Below, piece by piece: positions 8,183 to 15,666 of a stretch of DNA of 20,588 nt. Under the pieces are notes generated by a model that did not search any database, was not told the DNA's origin, and saw only the letters and a program-made list of their open reading frames with translations. The position numbers and the translations under genes were made by a program. The DNA is taken from positions 1 to 20,588 of the forward strand of contig CAWUJT010000033.1 of NCBI GenBank assembly GCA_963922715.1, written 5' to 3'. This DNA is from CAWUJT01 sp963922715 (GTDB lineage: Bacteria; Pseudomonadota; Alphaproteobacteria; Rhodobacterales; Rhodobacteraceae). Each line of letters opens with the position of its first letter. The first letter of the stretch is position 1.

Positions 8183-9127
8183 TCATTCAAAATCGTCTGT
8201 CGCCATGAGTTGACGTAACTCACGTCTGACCAACTTTCGGACATTGCGTGTTATGCGTTCCCCCAAATGACCGGAAAGCTCTTCACGAACGACCTGTGTG
8301 ATAATTTCTCTAAGGTGGTCTTCGTCTAACACTCCCTGAACTTCAGGTTCTGCCATATCTTCAAAGTCAACAAGCTCCCCTTGATTGATCGATTGGAGCG
8401 TATCATCAATCGGTGTGTCATCATCGACTGTATTCACATCGACTTCGGTACTGTCATCGGTCTTATTCGTATCAGTGCGATCAAAATTGCTGGATTTGTT
8501 GTATATACTTTCGTGTGTCTCTAATCGTGTTTGTGTATTTTCTTTAGATATTATGTTGAGATCATTTTCCTCTGGGCCGAGTGTTACTGTCTCTGGTTGA
8601 TCTTCAGACAGACGCCGATGAATACTTTTAAATGAAGCTATACCTGTAGTTTCCTCAGTATCATTGGACGGTGTTTTTCCTGATGGTTGTGTCACATCTT
8701 CAATAAGGCGTGTTTTGGTAAAGGTTATATCTTCGTGTGATAGCTCTTGTTTATTGAGCATCTTCTCAGGGTTGTTTTGCCGCGTAGGATTGTTTTCTTT
8801 GTCATCATTATTATCAGGACTATTTATTATCTTGTCTTTTAACTCATCAGAGTTTTGCTTGAAAGCATGCCTGTCATCATTCGTTGAAACCTGGGTTTCT
8901 TCTGTAAGACGTTTAATACTGTTATAAGGGTTTTCGGGATCTTTCACACGAAACTGCGGGGAAAGTATGAGACGATTATCTTTTGATTGCGTTTTTTCGT
9001 TGTCGCTACCATGGTCGTTTGATGTGGGGTTATGTTTCGCGGTCTCGTCGTCACTGTTTTCGGAAAGTAAATTTCGAATTGAAGAAAGCAAATCGTCTAT
9101 TTCGGTGTGACTTATTCTTTCATTCAT
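8183..9127 (-). CDS. PopZ-like (DUF2497-type architecture) polar scaffold candidate
   Basis: A 314-residue protein in three parts. The N-terminal helix MNERISHTEIDDLLSSIRNL resembles the 'EILASIRRIIS' helix of PopZ. The middle (about 25-255) is low-complexity, rich in Asn, Thr, Asp, Ser and Glu and probably disordered. The C-terminal ~45 residues (LDEDHLREIITQVV, GERITRNVRKLVRREL) form charged amphipathic helices; I recognise this tail as strongly conserved in a rhodobacterial family found beside tolC. PopZ itself has a helix, a disordered acidic linker and oligomerising C-terminal helices, and organises the cell pole. Equating the two is an inference from architecture. I chose the ATG at 9127, preceded by AAGG about 10 nt upstream, over the in-frame ATG at 9178, which lacks a ribosome site and would add 17 residues spanning a palindrome. 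It follows tolC on the same strand. Confidence 0.75.
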   Translation of the reverse strand: MNERISHTEIDDLLSSIRNLLSENSDDETAKHNPTSNDHGSDNEKTQSKDNRLILSPQFRVKDPENPYNSIKRLTEETQVSTNDDRHAFKQNSDELKDKIINSPDNNDDKENNPTRQNNPEKMLNKQELSHEDITFTKTRLIEDVTQPSGKTPSNDTEETTGIASFKSIHRRLSEDQPETVTLGPEENDLNIISKENTQTRLETHESIYNKSSNFDRTDTNKTDDSTEVDVNTVDDDTPIDDTLQSINQGELVDFEDMAEPEVQGVLDEDHLREIITQVVREELSGHLGERITRNVRKLVRRELRQLMATDDFE

Positions 9128-9210
9128 CGGTTTGGCCTTACTCTTTTGATGTGTTATTATGCTATATCGATATATCAAACATTCAGAATTCTGAACAAAA
9201 AAGCAAATTT
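9128..9210 (-). promoter_or_regulatory. Intergenic palindromes upstream of the PopZ-like gene
   Basis: The 83-bp gap between the tolC stop and the PopZ-like start holds two perfect palindromes: TTCAGAATTCTGAA (14 bp, 9182-9195) and TATATCGATATA (12 bp, 9163-9174). The first is too short and lacks a T run to be a terminator, so an operator is the more likely reading. A CATAAT sequence lies nearby on the minus strand as a possible -10, but no good -35 pairs with it. Regulation is therefore only suggested. Confidence 0.35.
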
Positions 9211-10590
9211 TTAGTTTGCCCCAACTCGATTTAGGATACGATCTAAATCTGCCCCATACTGTCGAGAAGACACTGTTTCATTATGTGAAGAGTTTATATT
9301 GGACTGAAAGCCAACACGCTGCACTGTTAGCCCAAGATGTTCCGCGGTAAGCATTCCCATTGCAGAGAGAACACCGTAAACAGCAACATAGGCATTGGTT
9401 TCCGCTTGTAGTGCTGATGTTTGCGCATCTAAAAGTTCTTGTTCCGCATTCAAAACATCAATTGTTGTCCGCGCGCCAAGACTTGCCTCTTCACGTGTGC
9501 CGTCAAAAGCGATCCGAGCCGCTCTGATCTCTTGTTGACTGGCTTCAACCTGAGCCCGTGATATAACCCAAGTTTGCCAGGCGCTTTCCACGGCTTCTGT
9601 TATCACCCGTCCTTGTTGCAACAAAAGGGCCCGGCTTGAATTAAGTTGCGCTACGGCGCGGCGTCTTAAAGCGGAAAGCTGACCACCACTGTAAAGAGGC
9701 AGACTATATTGTAGTGTAAGACTTCCTCGGTTGTCTTCAATACCATCTTGTGCGGAAGTCGAAAGTTCACCGCTCAAAGAAAAAGTTCCGCGGCGATTGG
9801 CGTCTTCAGCGCGCGCGAGAAATTCATTTGCCGCAACTTCATGTTGCAATTGCCGAATGGTTGGATGACTAGATTGCGCGATTAAACGGGCACTTTCAAG
9901 AGTGTTAGGAAGTTGAGGGGGCGCTGGAGGCGGCAACAGAGTGCTTGGCGCCCGCCCGACAGCAAGTTTATATTCCGCCTTACTAATTTCGACTTGTCCG
10001 AGTGCGTCGGCATAGGCAGATCGGCCAGCCGCCAAACGCGCTTGTGCAATGGCTACGTCCGTGCGTGTGACTTCCCCCACTTGGAAGCGATCTTCGGCGG
10101 CACGCAATTCTTGTGTGATCACGCGTAAGTTATTTTCACGTAGGTTTAAAATTTGCAGATCTTGCCGTAGTGTTAAGAACGCATTTGCTGCGGCGAAAAG
10201 AATATCTTGCTCAGAATTTATCAAGGCCTGCTGTGCGGAGAGAACGGCCTCCCGACTTGATAGAAGTGTGTTTTGTCGATTTCCACCATCCCAAAGAACC
10301 CAATCGACTTGGAGACCAAGGGTTGCCGTCAAAGAGTCATTTATCAACTTTCCATCAAGCTGCCTTATATTTGAAAAAAGCGTTAAGGCCGGACGAAGCT
10401 GTGATAAAGAAATGGCGAGGTTTTCATCGGCGGCACGAATGTTCTGAACATCTGCCTCTAGTAGAAATGAGTTTTCATATGCATAACTCAGCGTGTCTGC
10501 CAAAGATTGCGCCTGAACGGCTATACCTGAAGCAGCAGCCGCAGCAAAACAAAAACATGATAGCGCTCTGTTCCTCCATCTTCTCAGCAT
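9211..10590 (-). CDS. tolC: TolC family outer membrane efflux protein
   Basis: Outer-membrane channel of tripartite efflux and type I secretion systems. It has 459 residues, close to the usual ~450-490. Residues 1-28 form a signal peptide (RRWRNR, a hydrophobic Ala-rich core, then VQA|QS). The mature part shows the duplicated outer-membrane-efflux repeat: LADTLSYAYENSFLLEA opens the first half, with GEVTRTDVAIAQARLAAG mid-way, and LGARTTIDVLNAEQELLDAQ near 370-390 marks the second. The end of the first repeat (YKLAVGRAPSTLLPPPAPP) is characteristic of this class. GGAG about 8 nt upstream supports the start. It follows the Pcm-like gene after 77 bp and is the only outer-membrane factor in the window, so it is the natural partner of the RND pump encoded 1.2 kb further upstream. 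Other secretion roles cannot be excluded. Confidence 0.93.
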   Translation of the reverse strand: MLRRWRNRALSCFCFAAAAASGIAVQAQSLADTLSYAYENSFLLEADVQNIRAADENLAISLSQLRPALTLFSNIRQLDGKLINDSLTATLGLQVDWVLWDGGNRQNTLLSSREAVLSAQQALINSEQDILFAAANAFLTLRQDLQILNLRENNLRVITQELRAAEDRFQVGEVTRTDVAIAQARLAAGRSAYADALGQVEISKAEYKLAVGRAPSTLLPPPAPPQLPNTLESARLIAQSSHPTIRQLQHEVAANEFLARAEDANRRGTFSLSGELSTSAQDGIEDNRGSLTLQYSLPLYSGGQLSALRRRAVAQLNSSRALLLQQGRVITEAVESAWQTWVISRAQVEASQQEIRAARIAFDGTREEASLGARTTIDVLNAEQELLDAQTSALQAETNAYVAVYGVLSAMGMLTAEHLGLTVQRVGFQSNINSSHNETVSSRQYGADLDRILNRVGAN

Positions 10591-10667
10591 AAGATATCTC
10601 CACTCGAAATGAATTGTTTAGCGTTATATACTTGGTTTAATTCTATAGAAGAAACAATCGCAGATTA

Positions 10668-11327
10668 CTACAGAGTAAATGCTTCTGTTTTTACAAACCC
10701 GGGCAGTAGAGGTGCCATCACGGTGAACATTGGCCGCCAGTCGACACTTCCAGAGGTTTTAATGCCCAATCGGAATTCACCAAAATTATCTGTCACAAAT
10801 GTAGCCCCAATCTTGCCCCCCTCATTCAACTGTTCAAGGAGAATATCTGGGATACACTGAACGCCTGCATCGATGAAAATCATATCAAATGGGCCAGCAT
10901 TTTTTACCCCTTCGGTCAGTTCAGCCTCCAATATGACAGCATTATGATATTGTGCACGGTTGAGCGCCGCTTCGGCTTCTTGCGCAAGTTCTGGGTCATC
11001 TTCGATAGCGATTACCGAATCCACCAGTTGAGAAAAGATCGCAGCCGAGTACCCTAACCCAGCCGCAATGATCAAAACAGCGTCTTCTCGCTTCGGTTGA
11101 AGGGTATTGAGCATTTTTCCAAATGACCGCGCCTCCATCAGTTGCCGTTGCTTTCCTAAGATGATGGGTGCATCCGCATATGCAATTGAGCCCTTGTCTG
11201 ATGGGACGAATTTTTCTCTGGGAACAGTCAAGAAGGCATGTATAATTGGATAGCTGGTCACATCTGAAGGTCTCACTTGGGTGTTTACCATATGAGTACG
11301 TAATTTTTGGCACGTATCGTCTGTCAT
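10668..11327 (-). CDS. Protein-L-isoaspartate O-methyltransferase family protein (Pcm-like)
   Basis: A 219-residue class I SAM-dependent methyltransferase-fold protein of the Pcm family by overall pattern: N-terminal helix MVNTQVRPSDV, then VPREKFVPSD, YADAPIILG, a Rossmann core and MIFIDAGV. The usual Pcm repair signature is eroded. The canonical 'GQTIS' segment after the YxDxPLP-like motif is replaced by KQRQLMEARSFGKML (59-73), and SAM motif I reads LIIAAGLGYSAA (85-96) instead of the E-x-G-x-G-x-G type. I remember the same substitutions in other rhodobacterial copies next to tolC, so this is probably a distinct subfamily, not a defect. Activity towards isoaspartate is doubtful; SAM binding remains plausible. 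AGAGG about 12 nt upstream supports the ATG. It lies upstream of tolC in a probable operon. Confidence 0.8.
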   Translation of the reverse strand: MTDDTCQKLRTHMVNTQVRPSDVTSYPIIHAFLTVPREKFVPSDKGSIAYADAPIILGKQRQLMEARSFGKMLNTLQPKREDAVLIIAAGLGYSAAIFSQLVDSVIAIEDDPELAQEAEAALNRAQYHNAVILEAELTEGVKNAGPFDMIFIDAGVQCIPDILLEQLNEGGKIGATFVTDNFGEFRLGIKTSGSVDWRPMFTVMAPLLPGFVKTEAFTL

Positions 11328-11505
11328 TCAGATAAAACCTCTGCGGTCGAATTTTTTAAAAACCTTGTACTCATCTCTATCACACAAGTCATCTTTTAAA
11401 ATAAATCGATTTTGGGTTGACGCAAAGCAGACTATTTTAATCCTGATTGACAGGCATTATTTTATGTCCCAATATAAGGTTCTACAATAATATATGTATA
11501 TTTTT

Positions 11506-11547
11506 AAAAAGTGACCTCATTTCTGGGAGGAGATGAAATGAGGTCAC
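11506..11547 (-). terminator. Rho-independent terminator carrying CUCCUCCC in its loop
   Basis: A perfect 13-bp inverted repeat, GTGACCTCATTTC (11511-11523) and GAAATGAGGTCAC (11535-11547), encloses an 11-nt loop. On the minus strand the hairpin is followed directly by TTTTT (11510-11506), while the plus-strand side has no T run, so it is oriented for minus-strand transcripts. The minus-strand loop reads ATCTCCTCCCA. It is the 3' end of the proposed small RNA. Confidence 0.88.
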
Positions 11548-11596
11548 AAGTGCTATACGAATAAAGACCTATGGGAGGAGTAGAAGGCCAAAAATC
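11506..11596 (-). ncRNA. CcsR/'cuckoo'-like anti-Shine-Dalgarno small RNA, about 90 nt
   Basis: Two copies of CUCCUCCC occur on the minus strand (11580-11573 and 11532-11525). The first sits in the loop of a weak 5-bp hairpin (GGCCT at 11588-11584 with AGGTC at 11570-11566). The second is in the loop of the perfect 13-bp terminator hairpin. Promoter-like elements sit just upstream, giving a transcript of about 90 nt. Two stem-loops each exposing CCUCCUCCC, the second acting as terminator, define the CcsR RNAs of Rhodobacter sphaeroides and the wider 'cuckoo' family of alphaproteobacteria. Here both motifs are CUCCUCCC, eight of the nine usual bases. The motif is complementary to strong ribosome binding sites (GGGAGGAG), so it likely acts on mRNA or protein partners as a decoy or antisense. 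Family members often follow a DUF1127 gene; none is visible. The 5' end is predicted, not measured. Confidence 0.75.
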
Positions 11597-11603
11597 GTAT
11601 TTT

Positions 11604-11633
11604 ATTATTTTCACCGCTAAATCAAATAGTCAA
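11604..11633 (-). promoter_or_regulatory. Sigma70-like promoter of the small RNA
   Basis: On the minus strand, TTGACT (11633-11628, 5 of 6 to TTGACA) is followed after 18 bp by AATAAT (11609-11604, 5 of 6 to TATAAT). The expected start lies about seven bases further, near 11597-11595. This places it directly before the first CUCCUCCC hairpin. No heat-shock (RpoH) type element replaces it, although CTTGAAA occurs at 11761-11755 without a fitting -10. Confidence 0.55.
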
Positions 11634-11697
11634 TGCTGCGGGTGCAAAAAAAGCCTCAATATTGCACAAGATGCGCGAATACACCATAGGTTGAGAG

Positions 11698-11757
11698 ATT
11701 TTGTCTAATAAACTTGCATAAATTAGGTATTTTGCCTAAATAATTTGCGAAATTTTC
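11698..11757. repeat. Pair of imperfect 31-bp direct repeats
   Basis: Plus-strand units begin ATTTTGTCTAATAAACTTGC (11698-11717) and ATTTTGCCTAAATAATTTGC (11729-11748), offset by exactly 31 bp, about three helical turns; 16 of these 20 positions agree. The second unit also contributes to an inverted repeat, TTAGG (11723-11727) with CCTAA (11735-11739). They lie about 65-125 bp upstream of the small RNA's -35 element, where activator or repressor sites could act. Chance in an AT-rich stretch is possible. Confidence 0.5.
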
Positions 11758-11832
11758 AAGCGATACGGTGTTTTATACACAATAATTGAGATCAGAATAT
11801 TGGAAATGCTGCAATCGCAAAGATCATGGAGA

Positions 11833-14800
11833 TTACTCTGCGGCCTGTAACGGCGAACTTGGTCCTTGATTTTTAGAGGAACCACTGGCTTTATTCTCGT
11901 CTATTGTGTCTGTTGTTGGGCTGTGATCATTGTTGTGCACTTCTTCTGAATATTCTGTACGCATTACCGAAGTTTTTTGTTCATTTTGCGCAATTTGTGC
12001 AGGTTCAACCCAAAGAATCGTTGGATCCAATAAAGCCCGGGATTTCACGCGCAATGCCCAATCTTCTCCGGCGCGACTTGCCCGTCCAAGTGATAGACGA
12101 CTTAACAATCGGAAAAATACAAGCGCGTATTCGACAGACCAAACGCGAAGCGCAAGCATCGCAGGTGTGAAGATCAGTGTCAAAACAGTTGCAATGCCAA
12201 GACCAAAGACCACCGCTGTTGCAAGTTGGATCCACCACAAGGCAGTTGGGGAGCGTAACGAGTAACCACCGCCGATGAAATCAAAACTCAACCCGATCAT
12301 CATAGGGGCAAGACCAGCCATTGTTGTAAGCGTCGTCAGCAGAACAGGGCGAATTCGGCTTTCCGCAGTCCGGGTAATGGCTTCAATTCGTGGCATATAG
12401 CGGCTGTATTCTTGGTAGGTATCGATCAAGACAATGTTATTGTTAACCACAATACCTGCTAACGCCACGATACCCGTGCCTGTCATTATGATTGAAAAGG
12501 CTTGGTCCATCACCAGCATTCCAATCAAAACACCTGTGGTGGACAGAACAACAGCCAGCAAAACAAGGATCGAGTTGTAAATCGAGTTGAATTGAGCAAG
12601 CAATATGATGAACATCAATCCCAATGCACCGACAAAGGCTTGTCCGAGAAAAGCCTGACTTTCTGCTTGTTCTTCTTGATCGCCGGTCCATTCCCAACTC
12701 ACAGATGCCGGCAGAGGGGCTTGCGACAGATAATCAGTGATATGTGCGATGCGTTCATTTGGATTGATTGGGACGATGCTGAGATCACGCTCTTTCAGAT
12801 TGTCTTGCGCTGCATCGCTGTCAAAATTCGCGGCAGGGATGGCTTGTTCTATGATCACCCCATTATCATTCACAACCTTAACCAGGCCAGTCTCTGCATC
12901 ACCGCGGACATCAAAGTAACGCTGTGCGTTATATCGATTGATCTCCGCCAATCTTGGTTCCGGATCTCGCACAATGAAATTCGACAGTGGCACCAATCCG
13001 TCGGATGTGCGTACCTTCAAAGTGTCCAATGTCGATAAAACGCGGTATTGATCTGGCAAGCGCACCCTAATCTCAATTTCCTCATCAGAAGTGTCTACGC
13101 GCATTGTATCCAGAAGAATACCCCTTGTGATCATCTGCACCATACCCCCAACAGTGGCCACATCGGCACCAAAGCGCCCCGCTTGTTCAACATCCACTTT
13201 TATTTCCCAGTCAATACCAGGCAGCGGTAGCGTGTCGTCAATATCAATCACACCAGGTGTATTTTCAAACACCTCCCGCATTTGTGCTGCGGCGTGCTGC
13301 AACTCCTCCCAGTTTTCACCTGTCAGTCTCAGATGGATCGGCTTGCCCTGGGCCGGACCGCGATCTTGGGTGGAAAGTTCAAATTTGATACCTGGAAGCG
13401 CGCGGAGCTCTTTTAACAGAGTGTCCGCGATTAAATCGCCATCATAACTCGGATCGACCACGCGTTTGGGAACGGTGACGCCAATTAAGGGAATTCTGAA
13501 CCAGTCTTGAACCACGGTGGGTCGGTCTTCCCAGGGGATCATTTCGATCTGGATTTGACCAATCGTATCACCTGGCACGCCCTCGCTGCCGGCGGGCCCG
13601 CCTGTATCCAATCCCCCATCCCCGGCAAAGACAAAGATGTTCTCAACACCGGGCGTGTCCAGCACAATGGCCTCTGCTTTGCGCAATAAGCGATCTTTTT
13701 CCTCCAGGCTCAGGTTGCCCCGGGCTCGAATGTAGATAATGGCTTGTTCCGTCTCACTTTCGACAAAGAACTCCACGCCCTTATTGTTTGCGCCATAGTA
13801 GGTGAAAACGGATATAACAAAGTAAATCACACATCCGATGGCCACCAGAGGCATGAGTGGATTGCCGACAATAACATGAATCACCCAGCCAAATGCGCTG
13901 CGTTGATAGCCAGATGAAACGGAGCTAGGGGATCGTTTCAATGTTACAGAGCCAAGAAGCGTCGACATCACACCAGCGGACACAACAAATAATATGGCTC
14001 CGGGAAGGGTTTGTGTTACAGGACTGATGGTCTGTGATATATTGAGGAACCCAAGATACTGGGGGTTGATGGTTTGCAGCGCCGCTGTAAACATCAACCA
14101 AGCGCCCAGTACGGTAAGACCAACCCGGGCAAACCAATAGGGGATCATTTTCCGCAGAGCCATCGATCCACGCTCAAACCATCGCGATATGCGGCCCGAT
14201 ACGCCCCCCAACACAGGCAAGTAGATCAGGGCAACCACAAGTGATGCAGACAGTACAAAGATCAATGTGACCGGCAACATTCCCATGAATTCACCCGGCA
14301 CACCGGGCCAAAACAGCATTGGCAGAAACGCACATAGTGTTGTCGCGGTTGAACTGACAACAGGCCAAAACATCCGCTTGGCGGCGGTTGTGTACGCTTG
14401 CATCGGCCCTTTGCCTGCGGCGATTTCCTTGTCGGCGTATTCAACCACCACAATCGCCCCATCAACGAGCATCCCCACCGCAAGAATTAACCCAAACATC
14501 ACAATGTTAGAGATCGTGATCCCCATCACCGCCAGCAGCGCGAAACAGAGCAAGAACGAGGTTGGGATTGCAAACCCCACCAAAAGTGCAGACCGTGTGC
14601 CGAGTGCGGCCAACACCACGATCATCACCAAGGCAATCGCCGTTAGGACCGATCCCTCGAGTTGGCGGACCATGCTTTGAACGGTGCGGCTTTGATCCAG
14701 AGTGACAGAGACATCTACCGCTGTTTGTAATTCATCTGGCCATGTCGCAACCTCAGCGGCGAGCGTCTCTCGCACCGCGGCAGCGGTATCCATAATGTTG

Positions 14801-15666
14801 AATCCTTTGCGTTTGACAACTTGTAAGGCAACTGTCGTCTCTCCATTAAACCGCGCGGTGCTTTCACGATCCTCAAAGGTCAGATTGATCTGCGCCAACT
14901 CCCCAAGCGTGATCACACGCTCACCGTTGCGCTTTATTGGAAGATTGTAGATGTCTTGAGTATCTTCAAAAGAGGAGGGGATTTTGACGGGAAAAGCCCC
15001 ACTTTCCGTCTCGATGGAGCCTGCAGCAACGAGCAAATTGTTTTGTGTCACGGCATTGATCAATTCACCAGCCGTGACATTGTAAACCTCAAGTGCCAGA
15101 GGATCGATGATGACTTCCAGCATTTCGTCCCTGTGACCGACAAGGCCTGCCTCAAGTACATCGGGCAAAGCCTCTAAAGCATCTTGTATTTGCTTCGCCA
15201 ACCGCAACAACGTTCGTTCAGGCGCATTCCCAGACAATGCAACAATAACGATCGGAAATTCGGAAAAATTGATTTCGTTGATTGTATATTGCTCGGCACC
15301 TATTGGAAAATTGGCTTCCGCATTGCTCATTTTATCGCGCACGTCCGCGATGGTTGCCGCCTTATCCCAGCCGAACTCAAACTCAAGAAAGACACCCGCA
15401 TATCCTTCCGCGGCTGTCGCGCTCATGGACTTGAGCCCATCGAGTTCTTGCATTTCTGTCTCAATCGGTTTGACAAGCAGGCGTTCACTGTCTGTGGCGG
15501 AAATTCCTGGAAAAGGCACCGATACAAAGAGACCGGGGATGTCGATATCCGGCTCCCCTTCTTTTGGTAAAGACACATAGCTAACGGTTCCAGCCAGCAC
15601 AGACAGGATAACAAAGGCCATCACCATCCGCGCCCGAGAGGCGGCCCAGTCAATCACTCCGGTCAT
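11833..15666 (-). CDS. RND family efflux permease, long rhodobacterial type
   Basis: Inner-membrane proton-driven pump of 1277 residues, longer than the ~1040 of AcrB. TM1 is about 12-30, followed by porter-type domains, TM2-6 about 336-488, a second porter domain about 630-1000, and TM8-12 about 1005-1172. Two further hydrophobic segments (about 515-531 and 555-576) lie between TM6 and the next conserved helix (about 604-624). The C-terminal ~100 residues form a polar, probably disordered cytoplasmic tail. The TM4 proton-relay site is VDG with a single Asp, D402, where AcrB has two (D407, D408). In the TM10 position of AcrB K940 there is Asn (VNNNIVLID, N1075). Such variants are known in non-AcrB RND branches, so substrate class is open. 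The start overlaps the adaptor stop by 4 bp (ATGA), showing tight coupling. Confidence 0.93.
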   Translation of the reverse strand: MTGVIDWAASRARMVMAFVILSVLAGTVSYVSLPKEGEPDIDIPGLFVSVPFPGISATDSERLLVKPIETEMQELDGLKSMSATAAEGYAGVFLEFEFGWDKAATIADVRDKMSNAEANFPIGAEQYTINEINFSEFPIVIVALSGNAPERTLLRLAKQIQDALEALPDVLEAGLVGHRDEMLEVIIDPLALEVYNVTAGELINAVTQNNLLVAAGSIETESGAFPVKIPSSFEDTQDIYNLPIKRNGERVITLGELAQINLTFEDRESTARFNGETTVALQVVKRKGFNIMDTAAAVRETLAAEVATWPDELQTAVDVSVTLDQSRTVQSMVRQLEGSVLTAIALVMIVVLAALGTRSALLVGFAIPTSFLLCFALLAVMGITISNIVMFGLILAVGMLVDGAIVVVEYADKEIAAGKGPMQAYTTAAKRMFWPVVSSTATTLCAFLPMLFWPGVPGEFMGMLPVTLIFVLSASLVVALIYLPVLGGVSGRISRWFERGSMALRKMIPYWFARVGLTVLGAWLMFTAALQTINPQYLGFLNISQTISPVTQTLPGAILFVVSAGVMSTLLGSVTLKRSPSSVSSGYQRSAFGWVIHVIVGNPLMPLVAIGCVIYFVISVFTYYGANNKGVEFFVESETEQAIIYIRARGNLSLEEKDRLLRKAEAIVLDTPGVENIFVFAGDGGLDTGGPAGSEGVPGDTIGQIQIEMIPWEDRPTVVQDWFRIPLIGVTVPKRVVDPSYDGDLIADTLLKELRALPGIKFELSTQDRGPAQGKPIHLRLTGENWEELQHAAAQMREVFENTPGVIDIDDTLPLPGIDWEIKVDVEQAGRFGADVATVGGMVQMITRGILLDTMRVDTSDEEIEIRVRLPDQYRVLSTLDTLKVRTSDGLVPLSNFIVRDPEPRLAEINRYNAQRYFDVRGDAETGLVKVVNDNGVIIEQAIPAANFDSDAAQDNLKERDLSIVPINPNERIAHITDYLSQAPLPASVSWEWTGDQEEQAESQAFLGQAFVGALGLMFIILLAQFNSIYNSILVLLAVVLSTTGVLIGMLVMDQAFSIIMTGTGIVALAGIVVNNNIVLIDTYQEYSRYMPRIEAITRTAESRIRPVLLTTLTTMAGLAPMMIGLSFDFIGGGYSLRSPTALWWIQLATAVVFGLGIATVLTLIFTPAMLALRVWSVEYALVFFRLLSRLSLGRASRAGEDWALRVKSRALLDPTILWVEPAQIAQNEQKTSVMRTEYSEEVHNNDHSPTTDTIDENKASGSSKNQGPSSPLQAAE

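Larger units (their letters stand above)
11328..11832. other. 505-bp AT-rich intergenic region between RND operon and Pcm-like gene
   Basis: No protein gene was found here: short open frames exist but none has codon or ribosome-site support, and no DUF1127-like frame is present. Read on the minus strand, it holds in order a pair of imperfect direct repeats (11698-11757), a sigma70-like promoter (11604-11633), a small RNA (about 11506-11596) ending in a strong terminator, and the Pcm-like gene's leader (11328-11505). No convincing terminator follows the RND operon stop at 11833, so read-through from the pump operon into the small RNA is possible. Confidence 0.7.

Noticed and set aside
8385..8927. 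Two plus-strand open frames of 71 and 87 codons antisense to the PopZ-like gene
   Set aside because: They mirror a low-complexity Ser/Thr/Asp-rich coding strand, giving Ser/Val/Leu-rich products, with no ribosome sites or recognisable domains.
11447..11479. Plus-strand promoter with perfect TTGACA
   Set aside because: The nearest TATAAG is 20 bp away, outside normal spacing, and no gene or terminator lies downstream on that strand.
11555..11600. Outer stem ATACGA/TCGTAT closing the first small RNA hairpin
   Set aside because: The 5' arm overlaps the predicted transcription start, so it may not be fully transcribed; the interior loop is also large and T-rich.
11755..11761. CTTGAAA on the minus strand as a heat-shock (RpoH) -35 element for the small RNA
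   Set aside because: No suitable -10 follows at the proper distance and it is about 160 bp from the predicted RNA start; the sigma70-like pair at 11604-11633 fits better.
11633..11832. Possible DUF1127 gene upstream of the small RNA
   Set aside because: I read the minus strand for a short Arg-rich frame with an LSDRELxDIGL-like motif and found none; the only ATG frame noted there encodes about 21 residues without a ribosome site.
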